Source of the DNA: VXNE01 sp963668365
Lineage (GTDB): Bacteria; Pseudomonadota; Gammaproteobacteria; Pseudomonadales; Azotimanducaceae
Assembly (NCBI GenBank): GCA_963668365.1
Contig: OY764266.1
Span: 2,728,001-2,792,000 of the forward strand
Direction of reading: 5' to 3'
Length of the DNA stretch: 64,000 bases
Under the pieces are notes generated by a model. It saw only the letters and a program-made list of their open reading frames with translations. It searched no databases and had not been told where the DNA came from. Both the position numbers and the translations under genes were made by a program. Shown here in pieces: positions 60,626-64,000 of this stretch (positions are counted from its first letter, which is position 1; each line of letters starts with the position of its first letter).

Positions 60626-63466
60626 ATGGCGGATTCCTTCGTTGAGCGGATGCGCAAGAGCAGCCACCTCTCGGGCGGCAACGCGGCGTATCTCGAATCG
60701 CTTTACGAGTCGTTCCTGAACGACCCGGGCGGGGTCGCCGAGCAGTGGAGCGACTATTTCGACGGGCTTCCCCGGCGGCGCCAGGCGCCCGATATCCCGC
60801 ACGGCCCCGTCATCGAACACTTCGGACGGCTTGGCCGCAATCGGTTGCGCGTCCGGCCGGAGAAGGTCGGCGCCGAGGTGTCGGACGAGCACGCGACGAA
60901 GCAGGTGCGGGTGCTGGAACTGATCGCCGCCTATCGGAGTCGCGGTCACCGCCGCGCGCGTCTCGACCCGCTCGGCGTCTGGCGGCGCGCCGACGCGCCC
61001 GAACTCGACCTCGCCTACCACGGGCTATCGCCGGCCGACCTCGACACGGTGTTCCAGACCGGCTCGGCGCATTTCTTCGATGTCGGCACGGCGAGCCTGC
61101 GCGAAATCCTGGACGCGCTGGAACGCACCTACTGCTCCTCGATCGGGGTGGAGTACATGCACATCGCGGATGCCGCCGAACAGTTGTGGGTGTGCCGGCG
61201 CGTGGAAGCGGCGCGCTCGAGTCCGGCGCTGGACGCCGCCGAAAAACAGGTCGTGCTGGAGCGGCTGACCGCCGCCGAGGGTCTTGAGAAGTATCTCCAC
61301 GCCAAGTATCCCGGCACGAAGCGGTTCAGCCTCGAAGGGGCCGACAGCCTGATACCTATGCTGCACGAGACGCTGCAGCGCACGGGCGCCCACGGCGTCG
61401 TGGAAGCCGTCATTGGCATGGCGCATCGGGGCAGGCTGAACGTTCTCGTCAACATCCTCGGCAAGGACCCGAGCGACATGTTCGACGAATTCGAGGGGCG
61501 TCTGCCGGAGACGACCGCCATGGGGGACGTCAAGTATCACCAGGGATTCTCCTCCAACGTCGAGACGAGCGGCGGCGAGATGCACGTGGCGCTCGCGTTC
61601 AACCCGTCGCACCTCGAGATCGTCGCGCCCGTGGTCGAAGGCTCCGTGCGCGCGAGGCAGGATCGCCGTCGCGACGCGGCGGGCGACCTGGTGATGCCCA
61701 TCGTCATTCACGGCGATGCCGCGTTCGCGGGCCAGGGCGTCGTGATGGAGACCTTCCAGATGTCGCAGACGCGCGGATTCCGGACCGGCGGAACCCTGCA
61801 CATCATCGTCAACAACCAGATTGGCTTCACGACGCATCGCATCGACGACGTGCGCTCCACGGAGTACTGCTCGGAAGCCGGCAAGATGGTCCGGGCGCCG
61901 ATATTCCACGTCAACGCGGACGACCCCGAGGCCGTCATCTTTGTCACGCGGCTCGCTGTCGACTACCGCATGCAGTTCAAGAAGGACGTGGTCGTAGACC
62001 TCGTCTGCTATCGGCGCCGCGGTCACAACGAGGCCGAAGAGCCGATGAAGACGCAGCCGCTGATGTACAAGGCGATCCGGCAGCACCCGACGCCGCGGGC
62101 GATCTACGCCGAGCGGCTGGTCGAGGAGGGCGCCATCGCCGCGGGCGAAGTGGATGTGCTCGCGGAGGACTACCGGACGTCGCTCGACTCGGGCGACCAT
62201 GTGGCCAGGAGCCTGGTGCATGAACCCGACGAGAAATTGTTCGTGGACTGGCGCCCGTACCTGGATCACGAGTGGACGACGCCCGCGGACACGCGCGTGG
62301 ACCTGGCGCACCTGCAGGAGTTGGCGCGCAGCGTCAACGCCGTTCCGGACGGGTTCGCCGCGCATCGGCAGGTGCAGCGTCTGCTCGACGACCGCAGGCG
62401 AATGGCCGCGGGCGCCGCGCCCATCAACTGGGGATTCGCGGAGACCATGGCCTACGCGACCCTCCTGGATCAGGGGCACGCCGTTCGGTTGACAGGCCAG
62501 GACACGGGGGTCGGCACGTTCTCGCACCGCCACGCGGTGGTCTACAGCCAGAAGACCGGGGATGGCTACGTCCCCCTGCAACACGTGCTCGAGTCGGAGG
62601 GCGGGCCGACGTTCGAAGTCTACGATTCGCTCCTGTCGGAGGAAGCCGTGCTCGCATTCGAGTACGGCTACGCCACGACCACGCCCGGTGCGCTGGTCAT
62701 CTGGGAGGCGCAGTTCGGAGACTTCGCCAACGGCGCCCAGGTGGTGATCGACCAGTTCATCGCCAGCGGCGAGACGAAGTGGGCGCGGCTCTGCGGCTTG
62801 GTCATGCTGTTGCCGCACGGCTACGAAGGGCAGGGGCCCGAGCATTCGTCGGCGCGGCTCGAGCGCTATTTGCAACTCTGCGCGGAGCACAACATCCAGG
62901 TGTGTCTGCCGACGACGCCGGCGCAGATGTTCCACATGCTGCGGCGCCAGATCATGCGGCCGTTGCGCAAGCCCCTGGTCGCGCTGACGCCGAAGAGCCT
63001 GCTGCGCCACAAGCTGGCCGTGTCCTCGCTGGAGGACCTGGCCGAGGGGAGTTTTCGCACGGTGATCCCGGAAGTCGACGATCTCGACCCGGAAGGGGTC
63101 AGGCGGCTGGTGCTGTGCAGCGGCAAGGTGTACTACGACCTGCTGGAGGAGCGGCGCGAGAGGGAACTCGACGATGTCGCCATCCTGCGCATCGAGCAGC
63201 TATACCCGTTCCCCGAAAAGGAACTTGGCGAGGCGATCGCGCCGTACGACAACCTGAGATATGTCACCTGGTGCCAGGAAGAGCCGGCGAACCAGGGCGC
63301 CTGGTACTCGAGCCAGCACCACATGCGCCGGGTGCTGGCGCGGCACGATGTCTCGCTGTACCTGTTCTACGCCGGACGCGTGGCGTTCGCGTCGCCGGCG
63401 AGCGGCTATTTCAGCCACCACATCGACCGGCAGAATCGGCTGGTGGAAGAGGCACTCACCGGGTAG
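60626..63466 (+). CDS. sucA: 2-oxoglutarate dehydrogenase E1 component
   Basis: SucA is the thiamine-diphosphate-dependent E1 subunit that decarboxylates 2-oxoglutarate. The 946-residue length is right. Motifs include a start FVERMRKSSHLSGGNAAYLE, the E1 block GMAHRGRLNVLVNILGKDPS, SSNVETSGGEMHVALAFNPS, HLEIVAPVVEGSVRARQDR, and the C-terminal transketolase-like QGPEHSSARLERYLQLCAEH. The ATG at 60626 has only a weak ribosome site. The sucB ATG follows the stop at once (TAGATG), so E1 and E2 are translated together. Confidence 0.97.
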   Translation: MADSFVERMRKSSHLSGGNAAYLESLYESFLNDPGGVAEQWSDYFDGLPRRRQAPDIPHGPVIEHFGRLGRNRLRVRPEKVGAEVSDEHATKQVRVLELIAAYRSRGHRRARLDPLGVWRRADAPELDLAYHGLSPADLDTVFQTGSAHFFDVGTASLREILDALERTYCSSIGVEYMHIADAAEQLWVCRRVEAARSSPALDAAEKQVVLERLTAAEGLEKYLHAKYPGTKRFSLEGADSLIPMLHETLQRTGAHGVVEAVIGMAHRGRLNVLVNILGKDPSDMFDEFEGRLPETTAMGDVKYHQGFSSNVETSGGEMHVALAFNPSHLEIVAPVVEGSVRARQDRRRDAAGDLVMPIVIHGDAAFAGQGVVMETFQMSQTRGFRTGGTLHIIVNNQIGFTTHRIDDVRSTEYCSEAGKMVRAPIFHVNADDPEAVIFVTRLAVDYRMQFKKDVVVDLVCYRRRGHNEAEEPMKTQPLMYKAIRQHPTPRAIYAERLVEEGAIAAGEVDVLAEDYRTSLDSGDHVARSLVHEPDEKLFVDWRPYLDHEWTTPADTRVDLAHLQELARSVNAVPDGFAAHRQVQRLLDDRRRMAAGAAPINWGFAETMAYATLLDQGHAVRLTGQDTGVGTFSHRHAVVYSQKTGDGYVPLQHVLESEGGPTFEVYDSLLSEEAVLAFEYGYATTTPGALVIWEAQFGDFANGAQVVIDQFIASGETKWARLCGLVMLLPHGYEGQGPEHSSARLERYLQLCAEHNIQVCLPTTPAQMFHMLRRQIMRPLRKPLVALTPKSLLRHKLAVSSLEDLAEGSFRTVIPEVDDLDPEGVRRLVLCSGKVYYDLLEERRERELDDVAILRIEQLYPFPEKELGEAIAPYDNLRYVTWCQEEPANQGAWYSSQHHMRRVLARHDVSLYLFYAGRVAFASPASGYFSHHIDRQNRLVEEALTG

Positions 63467-64000
63467 ATGGCCATGGAGATCAAGGCACCCACGTTTCCGG
63501 AGTCCATCGAGGACGGCACCCTGGCCGCCTGGCACAAGCAGCCGGGAGAGACGGCCAAGCGTGACGAGATGCTGGCCGAAATCGAGACCGACAAGGTGGT
63601 GATAGAGATCGTCGCGCCAGCGGACGGCACCGTGACGGAAATCGTCAAGGCAGAAGGTGAGACGGTTTTGAGCGACGAAGTCATCGCGCGATTCGAGGCG
63701 GGGGCACCGGCGGATACGGCTACTGCGCAACCGGAGACCGTTGCTCCTGCGGTCGAAGTGGGGATTTCTCCCGCCGCCCGAAAACTCGCCGAAGAGAAGG
63801 GGATCGACATCGCCACGCTGAATGGATCGGGGCGCGGCGGACGCATCACGAAGGCCGATGTCACCCGCGCGGCCAGCACTGCGCCGGTCGCGCCGCCGGC
63901 GGGCGCCTCTGCGCCAGCGCCCTCGGTGGCACCGGTCAACGAGGTAGCCCCGGGGTCCGAAGCGGCTGCATCGCCGGAGGACCGGGTGGAGCGCCGCGTG
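63467..64000 (+). CDS. sucB: 2-oxoglutarate dehydrogenase E2 component, 3' end outside window
   Basis: SucB is the dihydrolipoyl succinyltransferase core of the complex. The visible 178 codons encode the lipoyl domain (IKAPTFPESIEDGTLAAWHK, lysine of EIETDKVVIEIVAP) and, after an alanine/proline linker, the peripheral-subunit-binding domain (SPAARKLAEEKGIDIATLNG, GSGRGGRITKADV). The catalytic acyltransferase domain lies beyond the window. The start ATG directly follows the sucA stop; a second in-frame ATG at 63473 is also close. Confidence 0.95.
   Translation, partial: MAMEIKAPTFPESIEDGTLAAWHKQPGETAKRDEMLAEIETDKVVIEIVAPADGTVTEIVKAEGETVLSDEVIARFEAGAPADTATAQPETVAPAVEVGISPAARKLAEEKGIDIATLNGSGRGGRITKADVTRAASTAPVAPPAGASAPAPSVAPVNEVAPGSEAAASPEDRVERRV

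Noticed and set aside
61025..63010. 661-residue minus-strand frame opposite sucA
   Set aside because: Shadow of sucA; no protein motifs, and sucA is certain.
1..64000. CRISPR array, rRNA operon or origin of replication
   Set aside because: None was seen: no regular repeat-spacer pattern, no rRNA-like sequence and no DnaA-box cluster with dnaA.

Overview
The window is GC-rich, densely coding DNA that looks like a gammaproteobacterial chromosome. The right end holds sdhCDAB-sucA-sucB in tight order with gltA nearby on the opposite strand, an arrangement typical of gammaproteobacteria, and there is a selA-selB-tRNA-Sec cluster. Two sulfatases, a GH29 fucosidase, a phytanoyl-CoA-type dioxygenase, a leucine-rich-repeat surface protein and many transposon scars suggest a host-associated or particle-associated, possibly marine, lifestyle. 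That last point is inference.

Layout. 1-3.3 kb: two half-size ABC exporters. 3.3-17.5 kb: mostly catabolic and secreted enzymes (sulfatase, serine hydrolase, exported superoxide dismutase, an esterase/PhyH/MetE-like run, a Fic-family regulator, a BD-FAE-like esterase, a Tat sulfatase, a YejA-like peptide-binding protein). 17.5-37.9 kb: an accessory block of decaying and mobile DNA. It contains an autotransporter pseudogene, an IS1634-type element, a frameshifted nucleotidyltransferase, an AAC(3)-type acetyltransferase, a damaged NUDIX gene, a GNAT acetyltransferase, an MFS transporter, an aminoglycoside-phosphotransferase-like gene split by an IS4-type element, and fragments of IS3-, Tn3- and integrase-type genes. 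37.9-41.2 kb: tRNA-Sec, selB and selA. 41.2-57.1 kb: fucosidase, LRR protein, CNNM-type protein, solenoid protein, dehydrogenase, citrate synthase, amidohydrolase and a NERD protein. 57.3-64 kb: the TCA operon, running off the window in sucB.

The most interesting content is a duplicated cassette at 27.55-29.2 kb (+) and 35.3-37.0 kb (-). Each copy has a promoter with identical geometry (TTGAC, 17 nt, TA-GGT, 9 nt, ATG), an unannotated 33-34 residue peptide that should be made from a near-leaderless mRNA, a 90-91 nt leader able to form two mutually exclusive hairpins (one hiding the Shine-Dalgarno sequence), and an ATP-grasp protein that resembles PGM1-type peptide ligases. The two peptides differ at the N terminus but share a C-terminal block containing AGGEVRPVG and ending PTT. 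This reads as a ribosomal-peptide modification system present in two divergent copies. The MFS exporter, AAC(3)-like, GNAT and APH-like genes in the same island could serve export or self-protection, but that link rests only on proximity.

Limits: all family assignments are by eye from motifs; no database search, alignment, folding program or codon statistics were run.
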